This document shows, in pieces, positions 1 to 6,853 of a DNA stretch of 8,961 bases; the stretch's first letter is position 1, and every line of letters starts with the position of its first letter. Made by a program: the position numbers and the translations under genes. Source of the DNA: an uncultured Archangium sp. (lineage in GTDB: Bacteria; Myxococcota; Myxococcia; Myxococcales; Myxococcaceae); contig CALNBU010000373.1 of NCBI GenBank assembly GCA_937875615.1, positions 1 to 8,961 of the forward strand, given 5' to 3'. Below the pieces are notes generated by a model. That model was not told where the DNA came from. It made no database searches and saw only the letters and a list, made by a program, of their open reading frames with translations.

Positions 1-1506
1 GCGCGCGCCGAGGCCCTGGTCCTTGAAGTTGATGAGGTACTGGTTGGCCTGCCCCGCGGGCACGGGGATGGCGCCGGTGAGGTTGCGCCGGTCGCTCAGT
101 CGCGGCCGCTCTTCTTCACGGTGCGACCACAGGCACTGCGGGGGCGAGTTGTTCCGGCAGTAGGCGTCGAGGAAGCCCACGTCACCGTCGTTGGCGCGGG
201 GGCACACGCCGCGGTCGGTCCGGCAGGCCACCTGCTGGTCTTCGGAGGTGGCGCCGGTCGTCACCTGCTTCACCAGGTCCACCTGTCGGTTGGGCGTCTG
301 GGAGAGCGGCTCGAAGCGCCCGCCGCTGTCGGCCACCGTCACCCGGTAGCGCAGCGTCGAGGGGCCGGGCCGGGCCGGCATGGTGAGCGCGAACCACTCT
401 TCGTCGGCGACGTACGACAGCTTCCCGGTGAGCGAGGTGGTGTTGTTGGCGGTGAGCGCGACCGCGCGGGCGGTGGCGGCGGTGTCGTTGGGTTCCTGGG
501 TGTCGAGATCGGGGAGCACCCGCACCTGCACCTGGTACTGCACGCGGAGATCTCCCAGGACGTCGCTGGTGTCGTTGGGCGGCCGGTAACCCTGGACGCG
601 CAGGCGCCACGCGCCGGGCGTCGCCGCCAGCCTCGCGGTGGCGAGCTCGATGGGGAGGAAGGCGTTCTCCATCTGCCCTTCGTCGACCGGGGTCCCGTCG
701 GGCGCCAGCAGCGTGTACGCCAGTCGCCAGGGCGGAGGCGGGTTGGTGGGGTGCGGGTCCGGCCCGGTGATGCGGAGATGGATGATCTGCCGCGCGCCGG
801 AGGCCACGTTGAACTCGAAGAGGTCGAGGTCGTTGGTGGTGGCGAGGTAGCCGCTCTGGGTGCCCTCTTCTCCACCGTTGGCCGCGCTCAGCGCGATCTG
901 CGTGGGCGTCTCGTCGTTGGGCTCGTTGACGTCGGGGTTCTCCTGCACCTCGACGTAGAGCGAGTAGGGGTTGCGGTTGTCGACGCGCACCTGCTGGCCC
1001 CCTTGATCCGCGGCCAGCACGTACAGCCGGGCGTTCGACTCCGAGAAGGGGAAGATGAGGTCGACCGGCCTGGGCGCCGCGCCGCCGGCCCGGGCGTCGA
1101 CGCCGGTGGCGAGCGACTCCAGCCCGTTGGGGCCGGCCTTCAACACGTTGAGGCGGAAGGTGACCGCGGTCTGCGGGACCTGGTAGCCGCCGTTGACGTG
1201 GATGAGCGAGCGCGGCGTGAGCTGCGGGAGCTGCGCCACGTACCAGTCCTGGTCGACGCCGCCGTCCTCGAGCCGCGAGAGGTAGACGCCTTCCTTGCGC
1301 GCCGGCGCCGCGCCGCCGCTGGTGACGGTGAGGTGGCAGTTGGCGGTGTCCTGGTCGGCCTCGGCCTGGGTGCTGCAGAAGTCCGGCGGCAGCGAGCCTC
1401 CGTCGCACACCGCTTCGTCTCCGTTGATGCACTCGATGGGATGCTCGGGGCAGGCGGCGAGAGGCAGCACGAAGAGCAGCGCAAAGAGACGACTCGGGAG
1501 GCGCAT
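1..1506 (-). CDS. Lipoprotein with PPC-like beta domains (3' end outside the window)
   Basis: The frame is open from an ATG at 1506-1504 to the window edge, giving 502 residues with no stop, so the C-terminus is missing. The N-terminus is a lipoprotein signal peptide: Arg-rich start, hydrophobic stretch, lipobox LAAC with Cys19. Pro follows the Cys, so there is no Asp inner-membrane retention signal of the E. coli type. Two segments carry the EPND...D.[DE].F pattern of bacterial pre-peptidase C-terminal (PPC) domains, at about residues 188-330 (EPND at 195-198) and 335-400 (EPND at 338-341). The region at about 70-185 (VDQDWYV) may be a third, weaker copy. PPC domains are beta-sandwiches usually appended to secreted enzymes; no catalytic domain is visible here. 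A Cys-containing segment follows (C428, C435, C450, C458). The gene starts 23 bp after the stop of the vWA lipoprotein gene, with a weak GGAA 6 nt before the ATG, so it is probably the third gene of that operon. The family assignment is moderate; the export call is strong. Confidence 0.85.
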   Translation of the reverse strand, partial: MRLPSRLFALLFVLPLAACPEHPIECINGDEAVCDGGSLPPDFCSTQAEADQDTANCHLTVTSGGAAPARKEGVYLSRLEDGGVDQDWYVAQLPQLTPRSLIHVNGGYQVPQTAVTFRLNVLKAGPNGLESLATGVDARAGGAAPRPVDLIFPFSESNARLYVLAADQGGQQVRVDNRNPYSLYVEVQENPDVNEPNDETPTQIALSAANGGEEGTQSGYLATTNDLDLFEFNVASGARQIIHLRITGPDPHPTNPPPPWRLAYTLLAPDGTPVDEGQMENAFLPIELATARLAATPGAWRLRVQGYRPPNDTSDVLGDLRVQYQVQVRVLPDLDTQEPNDTAATARAVALTANNTTSLTGKLSYVADEEWFALTMPARPGPSTLRYRVTVADSGGRFEPLSQTPNRQVDLVKQVTTGATSEDQQVACRTDRGVCPRANDGDVGFLDAYCRNNSPPQCLWSHREEERPRLSDRRNLTGAIPVPAGQANQYLINFKDQGLGAR

Positions 1507-1529
1507 GGCGGGTTCCGGGTGAAGCGGTG

Positions 1530-3317
1530 TCACGGCGATGCGGGCTGCACGACGCTCTGGCAGCCTGCCACGAATTGGTCGGCCTCGATGCGGATGATGC
1601 CGTCGTGCGGAGACTTGATGCCCCCCACCGGGAAGCGCGAGGTGCTGTGGCGGCAGGTGCGCAGGATGGTGCGGCCGGTGGGATCATCGCCCGGCGTCAT
1701 CGACACGGTGACGAAGAGATCGTTGTAGCCCGCGCCGCGACGGTAGAGATCTTCGCCGCCGTCGGGGTTGGCGGGATCTCGCAGGTCGGGCAGCGTGTTG
1801 GCCAGGGCCACGTTGCTGACCTTGAAGGTCCAGCACTGGCGGCCCTGCGCGTCGAGGCCGTCCTTCTTCTTCACGTCGTAGCGGTAGCCGTCGACCGAGA
1901 GGTTGTCGCTGTCGAAGCGCAGCGGATCCATGTGCATCACCAGCTCGTCGCCGGTGGGGAGGCGGTCGTTGTCGGGGTCCTGCTGGAGATCTTTGGAGGA
2001 GGGCTGGCTGCCGAGCTTGAACTCCACCGAGTCGGGGATGCCGTCGTCGTCGCTGTCGACGCGCCGCGCGTTGGTGCCGATGATCTGCTCGTCGCAGTCG
2101 GTGAGCGTGTCGCAGTCGGAGTCGACGCCGCGCAGCTCGGGCGGACAGCCGGGGTCGAGCCCTCCGCCGTCGGGCAGCGCCTCCTGGTTGGGCGTGAAGT
2201 TGGCGCCGCGCTCCCGGAAGTAGACCTCCACGCCGTCGGAGAAGCCGTCGCCGTCGGTGTCGGCCACCCAGGGCTCGGTGCCCTCGCGGAACTCGTCTTC
2301 GTCGAGCAGCCCGTCGGAGTCGGTGTCGGCCAGCAGCAGCGGGCTCCCCGGCGGCGCCGAGTGGTTGGAGACCACCAGCTTGTCGAAGGAGAAGGTGCGG
2401 CGCACCTGGCCGAAGCTGAAGTTGAGGAAGTTGATGGGCTCGTTGTTGCGGAAGTCGCGGAAGTCTCCGCCGCCGAGGTCGGCCATGCGCTTGAGCCGCT
2501 CGGCGTTGTTGTTCACCACCAGGAGCGAGCACACGCCCGGCGGGAACTCGGGGATGCCGCAGTTGGTGCCGATGATGGAGTTGTTCACGCCGCCGTCGAC
2601 CTGGCACGCGCTGGAGGCGATGGGCTGGGTGGGGGTGAAGACGTGCACCGTGTTGACCCGCACGTCATCGGCGAGATCCTTGAGCTGACGCAGGCGGCGC
2701 ACCGCGTCGCCGCAGAGCAGCTCTTCGTCCTGGTTGGTGGTGGGCTGCCCGTCAGAGAGGAAGATGACGGAGTAGCGCGCGCGCGTCTCGTCGTTGTTCT
2801 GCATCAGCCGCGTCAGGGCGATGTCTTCGTTGAGCAGCGCGTAGATGTCCGACAGCGGCTTCACGAAGTCGGTGGAGTCGCGGTTCGCCTCGTTGCCCGG
2901 CACCGCGAAGTTGAGGATGCGCTGCTGGAGCTGGTCCTTGTCGGCCTGGGTGTAGTCGGTGACGCGGTCGAACTCCGGGTTGCCGTTGCGCGACAGCCAG
3001 GCGGTGGTGCTACCCGCGAAGAGCATCACCACGAAGCTGATGTCGGGCTCCTGCGGAAGGTTGTCGAGCAACTGCACCGTGGCGAGGGCCCGGGTGCCGT
3101 TGGGGTCCATCACCTGCATCGACTGGGAGGCGTCCATGGCCAGGACGATCTTGATCGGGCGCACCACCTCGTTGGGCGAGGGCGTACAGAACTCACCCTC
3201 GATGGTCAGCGCGCGATCGCGCGGGAGGTTGTCGTCGCGGCGCTGGTCATAGAGGTACGTGTTGGTGCACGCGCCGGCGACGGCGGCGAGGGAGAACGCC
3301 AGCAGCCAGGCCCTCAC
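1530..3317 (-). CDS. vWA-domain lipoprotein with TSP3-like calcium-binding repeats (paralogue B)
   Basis: I place the start at GTG 3317-3315, giving 595 residues. It overlaps the upstream stop as GTGA, has GAGGG 7 nt upstream, and opens directly into a signal peptide ending in lipobox AGAC (Cys17). An ATG at 3350 would add 11 residues and is less likely. A vWA domain spans about residues 55-300. Its MIDAS is intact: DASQS with D62, S64 and S66, a candidate Thr near 149 (STD), and LSDG with D189. Residues 330-470 hold acidic DTDSDG/DTDGDG/DSDDDG repeats of the bacterial TSP3 type, expected to bind Ca2+, interrupted by a Cys-rich piece (C391, C402, C408). The C-terminal 110 residues (GYRYDV..., GRQCW..., SNVALA...) match the same region of the two other vWA lipoproteins in the window. 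MIDAS vWA domains bind protein ligands through a divalent metal. A surface adhesion or scaffold role is inferred; no enzyme motif is present. Confidence 0.93.
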   Translation of the reverse strand: MRAWLLAFSLAAVAGACTNTYLYDQRRDDNLPRDRALTIEGEFCTPSPNEVVRPIKIVLAMDASQSMQVMDPNGTRALATVQLLDNLPQEPDISFVVMLFAGSTTAWLSRNGNPEFDRVTDYTQADKDQLQQRILNFAVPGNEANRDSTDFVKPLSDIYALLNEDIALTRLMQNNDETRARYSVIFLSDGQPTTNQDEELLCGDAVRRLRQLKDLADDVRVNTVHVFTPTQPIASSACQVDGGVNNSIIGTNCGIPEFPPGVCSLLVVNNNAERLKRMADLGGGDFRDFRNNEPINFLNFSFGQVRRTFSFDKLVVSNHSAPPGSPLLLADTDSDGLLDEDEFREGTEPWVADTDGDGFSDGVEVYFRERGANFTPNQEALPDGGGLDPGCPPELRGVDSDCDTLTDCDEQIIGTNARRVDSDDDGIPDSVEFKLGSQPSSKDLQQDPDNDRLPTGDELVMHMDPLRFDSDNLSVDGYRYDVKKKDGLDAQGRQCWTFKVSNVALANTLPDLRDPANPDGGEDLYRRGAGYNDLFVTVSMTPGDDPTGRTILRTCRHSTSRFPVGGIKSPHDGIIRIEADQFVAGCQSVVQPASP

Positions 3318-5281
3318 TCGCCGGCCCTCGCGGGTGACACGCCAGAGCACAGCTCCTCGTATTGCGCGCGCGTGGCCAGCTCGTGCGGAGGTCTGAAGTC
3401 ACCGTCGTCGAGGGGGTCGACCTCGGGGCCCGCGGGCACCCGCACCGAGGGCGGATCGTCCTGGGCCCAGGTGCAGGCGCTGCGCCACACGCCGTAGTCG
3501 GTGGCGACGCCGCTCTCCGGCGCCTCGGCGAACCACAGCTTGAAGAGGTTGTAGCCCTGGGTGAGCCCGGCGCGGTTGGGCGGCGTCACCAGCTGGAGGT
3601 TGCTGACGGTGAAGTCGTAGCAGACGCGGTTGCCGACGGCGGCGGCGCTGATGCGGTACTGGTAGCCGGCCTTCTCCTGGAAGGCCCGGTCGCGGCTGAC
3701 GGGGTTGCTGCCGATGCGGATCTCCTCCGGGTCGGGGAGCCCGTCGCCGTCGGGGTCGTAGCCGCCCGGCACGCGGGCCAGCGGGTCGAGGCCGTACTTC
3801 GCCTCGATGCCGTCGGGGATTCCGTCGCCGTCGGTGTCCACGAGCGAGGGGCCGGTGCGCAGGTAGGCCTCGGCGTACTGCGAGAGCCCGTCGCCATCGG
3901 TGTCGCGCGCGGTGCAGCCCGGGGTGAGCGGCGAGTCGGGGTCGCAGCCGCGGAGGTCGCGCTGCGCGGGGCGGAAGCCGTCGCTCAGGTGCTTCACCTC
4001 GAAGAAGTCGTCGAAGCCGTCTTCGTCGCTGTCGGCCACGTAGCGGTTGGTGTTGTGGGTGAAGGTGTTGTCGAGCTCATCGATGAGCCCGTCGCCGTCG
4101 GTGTCGACCACCCGGCCGGTGGCGCCGGGCTCGCTGGAGAGCGCCTGCACGAAGAAGGACTTCATGACGTTGGGCGAGAAGAGCGAGGAGTAGTCGAGGG
4201 CGCCCAGGTTGAGCGCGCCGAGGCCCGCGAAGTCGTTGAACTCCTGGTACACGCCATTGCCCCGCTGCGCGATCTCCTGGAGCGTCCAGGCCGCGATGTC
4301 GTGGGCCGCGGTGGGGCCGTCAGCGACGGGCACCCGGCCGGGCCAGCGCACGTACTCACCGTAGATGTCCTGGCAGATGGGGCCGCAGTTGCGCACCGCC
4401 TCGGTGTTGAACATCAGCACCGTGTGCATGCGGATGTCGCCGATGTTGAACTGGTCCTTCAGGTCGGCGATCTGCTGGACGTAGCTGAAGAGCTGGTAGT
4501 TCTGGTTGCGGTCGGTGCCGGCGATGTAGCCGGTGATGGCGTCGGGATCTTCCGGGTCGATGAGGTTGCAGAAGTCGCCGGAGCCGAGCGAGTCGGCCCA
4601 CGTCAGGTCGGGGTTGAGGTCGTCGGCGTACTGGGTGAGGTTGTCGTTGGCGGAGCACTTCGGGTACGGCACGCCGTCGGTGACGAACACCACCACGTAG
4701 CGGGTGCGGGGCAGCGAGGCGGGGTTGGTCACCATCACCTGCTGGATGTCGCTGGAGATGAGCGCGTAGGTGTAGGCCAGCGCGCCCTGGTAGTCGGTGC
4801 CCTTGCCGAGCTGCGACTGGAGGTTGTTGACGCGGGTGGAGAGGGTCCCGTCGGGCCGGGCGAAGCGCGGGCTGTTGGCGCCGGCCACCTCGGGCCACGG
4901 GTCTCGCACGTTGGTCTCGAAGGGCACCAGCGCCACCTGCACGTTGTTCTGCCCCTCGAACTGTTCGAGTAGCCGGTTGATGGCGCGCACGCGCGCCGGC
5001 TGGGTGACGCCCGGCGGGGCGGTGCCGTACATCTCGCAGAAGCCCATCTGCCCCTGGCTCCCGGGCGGGTCGGAGATGCACATCGAGCCGGACTGGTCGA
5101 CGATCATCACCACCTTCACCGGGAAGCCCTCCAGGTCGGGCTCCGAGGTGCAGACGCGGCCGGAGACGCCCAGCTTGTTGTCGACGTTGATGTCGTCGGT
5201 CGGCGGGCGCTGCATCAGCGCGTCGGTGCAGCCCGAGAGCATGAACGCGACCAGGATGGACCCGCGGAGCATCGTCTGCAT
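3314..5281 (-). CDS. vWA-domain lipoprotein with TSP3-like calcium-binding repeats (paralogue A)
   Basis: This is a 655-residue protein starting at ATG 5281-5279. AAGGCAAGG lies just upstream, giving Shine-Dalgarno spacings of 4 or 9 nt; an ATG three codons later is a weaker alternative. The signal peptide ends in lipobox LSGC (Cys18). The vWA domain covers about residues 55-345, with a complete MIDAS: DQSGS (D62, S64, S66), T162 in GTD and D202 in VTDG. The domain is large, with an insertion at about 205-260 that carries C209 and C238 and many acidic residues. Acidic repeats follow at about 391-525: DTDGDGLID, DSDEDGFDD, DTDGDGLSQ, DTDGDGIPD, DPDGDGLPD. The C-terminal region from about 536 (GYQYRI..., NRVCYDFTVSN) is shared with the other two vWA lipoproteins. 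It is the first gene after a hairpin terminator and its stop overlaps the start of paralogue B, so the two are translationally coupled. The domain call is firm; the role in surface binding is inference. Confidence 0.95.
   Translation of the reverse strand: MQTMLRGSILVAFMLSGCTDALMQRPPTDDINVDNKLGVSGRVCTSEPDLEGFPVKVVMIVDQSGSMCISDPPGSQGQMGFCEMYGTAPPGVTQPARVRAINRLLEQFEGQNNVQVALVPFETNVRDPWPEVAGANSPRFARPDGTLSTRVNNLQSQLGKGTDYQGALAYTYALISSDIQQVMVTNPASLPRTRYVVVFVTDGVPYPKCSANDNLTQYADDLNPDLTWADSLGSGDFCNLIDPEDPDAITGYIAGTDRNQNYQLFSYVQQIADLKDQFNIGDIRMHTVLMFNTEAVRNCGPICQDIYGEYVRWPGRVPVADGPTAAHDIAAWTLQEIAQRGNGVYQEFNDFAGLGALNLGALDYSSLFSPNVMKSFFVQALSSEPGATGRVVDTDGDGLIDELDNTFTHNTNRYVADSDEDGFDDFFEVKHLSDGFRPAQRDLRGCDPDSPLTPGCTARDTDGDGLSQYAEAYLRTGPSLVDTDGDGIPDGIEAKYGLDPLARVPGGYDPDGDGLPDPEEIRIGSNPVSRDRAFQEKAGYQYRISAAAVGNRVCYDFTVSNLQLVTPPNRAGLTQGYNLFKLWFAEAPESGVATDYGVWRSACTWAQDDPPSVRVPAGPEVDPLDDGDFRPPHELATRAQYEELCSGVSPARAGE
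3325..3329 (-). promoter_or_regulatory. Ribosome binding site deciding the start of paralogue B
   Basis: On the minus strand GAGGG lies 7 nt before the GTG at 3317-3315 and inside the end of paralogue A. With the GTGA stop/start overlap it favours this GTG over the ATG at 3350. It suggests that ribosomes finishing paralogue A re-initiate on paralogue B. Confidence 0.6.
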
Positions 5282-5285
5282 CTTG

Positions 5286-5294
5286 CCTTGCCTT
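5286..5294 (-). promoter_or_regulatory. Ribosome binding site of paralogue A, doubled AAGG
   Basis: The minus strand reads AAGGCAAGG and then CAAG before the ATG at 5281. The upstream AAGG has a good 9-nt spacing and the downstream one a short 4-nt spacing. This supports the first of two nearby ATG codons as the start. Confidence 0.5.
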
Positions 5295-5328
5295 GGTTCG
5301 GCCGGGGGAGGGTTTTGAAACGAAGAAG

Positions 5329-5365
5329 CAGGGCCCCTCGACAGCGTGGCTGACGAGGGGCCCTG
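5329..5365 (-). terminator. Probable intrinsic terminator after the MYXO-CTERM-like gene
   Basis: Two perfect 12-bp inverted arms (5329-5340 and 5354-5365, very GC-rich) enclose a 13-nt loop. On the minus strand the second arm is followed by CTTCTTCGTTTC, a moderately U-rich run. It begins 26 bp after the stop of the TSP3 gene and ends 47 bp before the start of paralogue A. The U-tract is imperfect, so termination may be partial, and the element could instead work as an attenuator or 3'-end stabiliser. Confidence 0.75.
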
Positions 5366-5391
5366 AAGGAGCGTGCCTCTCTGGGGACCGC

Positions 5392-6699
5392 TTACGAGCG
5401 GCGGCGGCGGACCAGGCCGAGCAACCCGAGGCCGAGCAGGGCCAGCGAACCGTCGACCGGCACCGCGCTGCAGGTGGCGGCGTTGCCGTTGCTGGCGTTC
5501 ACGGTGATGGCCGAGGTCGAGTCACGGTTGGCCGGGTACGCGCGGTTGCGGAAGGACAGCCTCGCCTGGAGCTGGAGGTCGTACTTGCCGTCGACGTCCG
5601 CGGTGAAGCTGGGCACGGTGCCGTCGGCGTACGCGTACTTCCAGTGGTAGCTCTGCGAGACGATGCCCTCGGGGTTCACGATGGCGGCGCTGCTGCCGGC
5701 CGGGCGGTTCTTCACCGTCCACGTGTACTGGATGGCCGCGCCGTTGCGGTTGGCAAAGATGGGCAGCTCGAACTTCTGGCCCGCGTTCAGGCTGATGGCG
5801 CCACCGGCGTGCACCGTGAAGGGGCTGTTCGGGTTGAGGCAGTTCTCCGGGTTCGCCGGGTCGACCACCACGCAGTAGGTGGCGTCGCAGGCGTCGCCGA
5901 GGCCGTCGAAGTCATCGTCGCGCTGGTCGCGGTTGAAGTGCACCGGGCAGTTGTCGAGGTTCGCGTTGCTGGAGATGGCGACCACGTCGAGCACGCCGTC
6001 GTTGTCCTTGTCGTTGTCGCAGATGTCGCCGATGCCGTCGTTGTCGGTGTCGGTCTGCGGGCCGGCCACGAACGGGCAGTTGTCGAGCGAGTCCTTCACG
6101 TTGTCGCCGTCCGCGTCGGCGTTGCAGCGCGGATCGTCGAGCGTCTCCTGGGCCGGGTTGGCCACCGACGGGCAGTTGTCATTCACGTCGAGCACGCCGT
6201 CGCCGTCGTCGTCGTCGTCGCAGGCGTCGCCCTGGCCGTCGCCGTCGATGTCGCTCTGGTTCTGGTTGGGGATCGACGGGCAGTTGTCGGCCTCGTTGGC
6301 GATGGTGTCGCCGTCGAGGTCGGCGTCGCAGGCGTCGCCCTGGCCGTCGCCGTCCACGGCGAGCTGGCCGAAGTTCGAGAGGCCCGAGCAGTTGTCGCAG
6401 ACGTCGCCCACGCCGTCGCCGTCGCCGTCGGCCTGGTCACGGTTGGCGATGAAGGGGCAGTTGTCGCGCACGTCCGAGCGGCCATCGCCGTCGGCGTCGT
6501 CGGTGTAGGACAGCGTCACGCCGTCGTCGGTGTAGGCGACCCACACGGAGCAGCCACAGCCGCAGCCGCAGCCGCCTCCTTCTTCTTCAGGGCGTCCACA
6601 GGCCGTTCCCAGACACTCGGGGTTGTCAATGTTCTGCGCCAGCGCGGGGAGCGCAGGCAGCGACAGGGCGGCGATGAGACAGAGGTTGGTGATTTTCAT
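5392..6699 (-). CDS. Secreted thrombospondin type 3 repeat protein with MYXO-CTERM-like anchor
   Basis: The 435-residue protein starts at ATG 6699-6697, with a strong AAGGAG 11 nt upstream. The signal peptide is of the Sec/SPI type, with cleavage expected after ALA at about residue 21. A short Cys-rich stretch follows (C29, C34, then GCGCGCGC with C44, C46, C48 and C50). Residues 68-272 are canonical TSP3 repeats, with six DNC[PS] motifs (D79, D102, D138, D174, D206, D249) alternating with DGDGxGDxCD. In thrombospondins these form a Ca2+-filled, disulfide-stapled wire. Residues 293-402 look like an Ig/PKD-type beta domain (YTWTVKN, VSQSYHWKYA). The tail is Cys410, then a Gly/Leu hydrophobic helix (417-430), then RRRR. 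This matches MYXO-CTERM, the sorting signal handled by myxosortase in Myxococcota, in which the Cys is thought to become the surface anchor. Unlike its neighbours it lacks a lipobox and a vWA domain. It probably has its own promoter in 6700-6853 and ends at a hairpin terminator. Its ligand is unknown. Confidence 0.95.
   Translation of the reverse strand: MKITNLCLIAALSLPALPALAQNIDNPECLGTACGRPEEEGGGCGCGCGCSVWVAYTDDGVTLSYTDDADGDGRSDVRDNCPFIANRDQADGDGDGVGDVCDNCSGLSNFGQLAVDGDGQGDACDADLDGDTIANEADNCPSIPNQNQSDIDGDGQGDACDDDDDGDGVLDVNDNCPSVANPAQETLDDPRCNADADGDNVKDSLDNCPFVAGPQTDTDNDGIGDICDNDKDNDGVLDVVAISSNANLDNCPVHFNRDQRDDDFDGLGDACDATYCVVVDPANPENCLNPNSPFTVHAGGAISLNAGQKFELPIFANRNGAAIQYTWTVKNRPAGSSAAIVNPEGIVSQSYHWKYAYADGTVPSFTADVDGKYDLQLQARLSFRNRAYPANRDSTSAITVNASNGNAATCSAVPVDGSLALLGLGLLGLVRRRRS
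6216..6354 (-). repeat. Internal 108-bp duplication unit in the TSP3 region
   Basis: A 31-bp stretch is identical at 6216-6246 and 6324-6354, offset by 108 bp, which is exactly 36 codons or one TSP3 unit. It encodes DGDGQGDACD at residues 116-125 and 152-161. Beside the first copy, a run of five GTC triplets (6205-6219) encodes consecutive Asp residues. Synonymous positions are also identical in the copies, which points to recent duplication or gene conversion rather than selection on protein alone. Confidence 0.8.
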
Positions 6700-6710
6700 G
6701 GCGGGCGTGG

Positions 6711-6716
6711 CTCCTT
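6711..6716 (-). promoter_or_regulatory. Ribosome binding site of the MYXO-CTERM-like TSP3 gene
   Basis: The minus strand reads AAGGAG, a strong Shine-Dalgarno sequence, 11 nt before the ATG at 6699. It is the best ribosome binding site in the window, suggesting efficient translation of this gene. Confidence 0.7.
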
Positions 6717-6803
6717 GGGGTCTGCCTGCTTCCTAAGCAATCGCTGATCCAACTGAAGGTGAGCCTGATTTCAGTAGGTTGAAGAGCTTTTTTGAAAGGT
6801 TTG

Positions 6804-6819
6804 TGGGGTTGGCACCCCA
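6804..6819 (-). terminator. Small hairpin downstream of paralogue C, possible weak terminator
   Basis: Perfect 6-bp arms (tggggt 6804-6809 and acccca 6814-6819) enclose a 4-nt loop, starting 34 bp after the stop of paralogue C on the minus strand. The following bases (CAAACCTTTC) are not a proper U-tract. Position and stem fit transcript-end formation, but the call is weak. Confidence 0.3.
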
Positions 6820-6853
6820 GATCCCATGTGGAGCTGACTCCCCACTCGGGCGG

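Larger units (their letters stand above)
6700..6853 (-). promoter_or_regulatory. Intergenic region, probable promoter of the MYXO-CTERM-like gene
   Basis: This is the longest gap between genes in the window (154 bp), and its 6735-6805 part is clearly more AT-rich than the surrounding DNA. It holds the AAGGAG ribosome binding site (6716-6711) and two small inverted repeats. One is actgaa/ttcagt (6752-6757 and 6770-6775, 12-nt spacer); the other is a hairpin at 6804-6819. I found no convincing -35/-10 pair or sigma-54 box, so the promoter call rests on position and composition. Confidence 0.4.

Noticed and set aside
182..1687. Minus-strand 501-residue frame over the same region
   Set aside because: It is very Arg/Pro/Ala-rich with no signal peptide or domain, and is out of frame with the real gene, which runs off the window end and so has no stop here.
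121..1728. Long plus-strand reading frame opposite the PPC-like lipoprotein
   Set aside because: Its product is a low-complexity Val/Gly/Arg-rich sequence typical of the antisense of GC-rich genes. The minus-strand frame gives a lipoprotein signal and recognisable domains.
1527..3497. 656-residue plus-strand frame opposite paralogue B
   Set aside because: It is an antisense shadow: the minus strand has a MIDAS, acidic repeats and a lipobox, and the plus frame has only compositional Val/Gly/Ala repeats.
3362..4972. 536-residue plus-strand frame opposite paralogue A
   Set aside because: It shows the same antisense composition and no recognisable motif.
5884..6498. Regular repeats that might suggest a CRISPR array or noncoding satellite
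   Set aside because: The repeats are in frame, encode TSP3 units with varying sequence, and have no constant repeat separated by unique spacers.
5293..6747. 484-residue plus-strand frame opposite the TSP3 gene
   Set aside because: Its apparent Val-Ala-Val repeats are simply the complement of the Asp-Gly-Asp-Gly codons of the TSP3 array.
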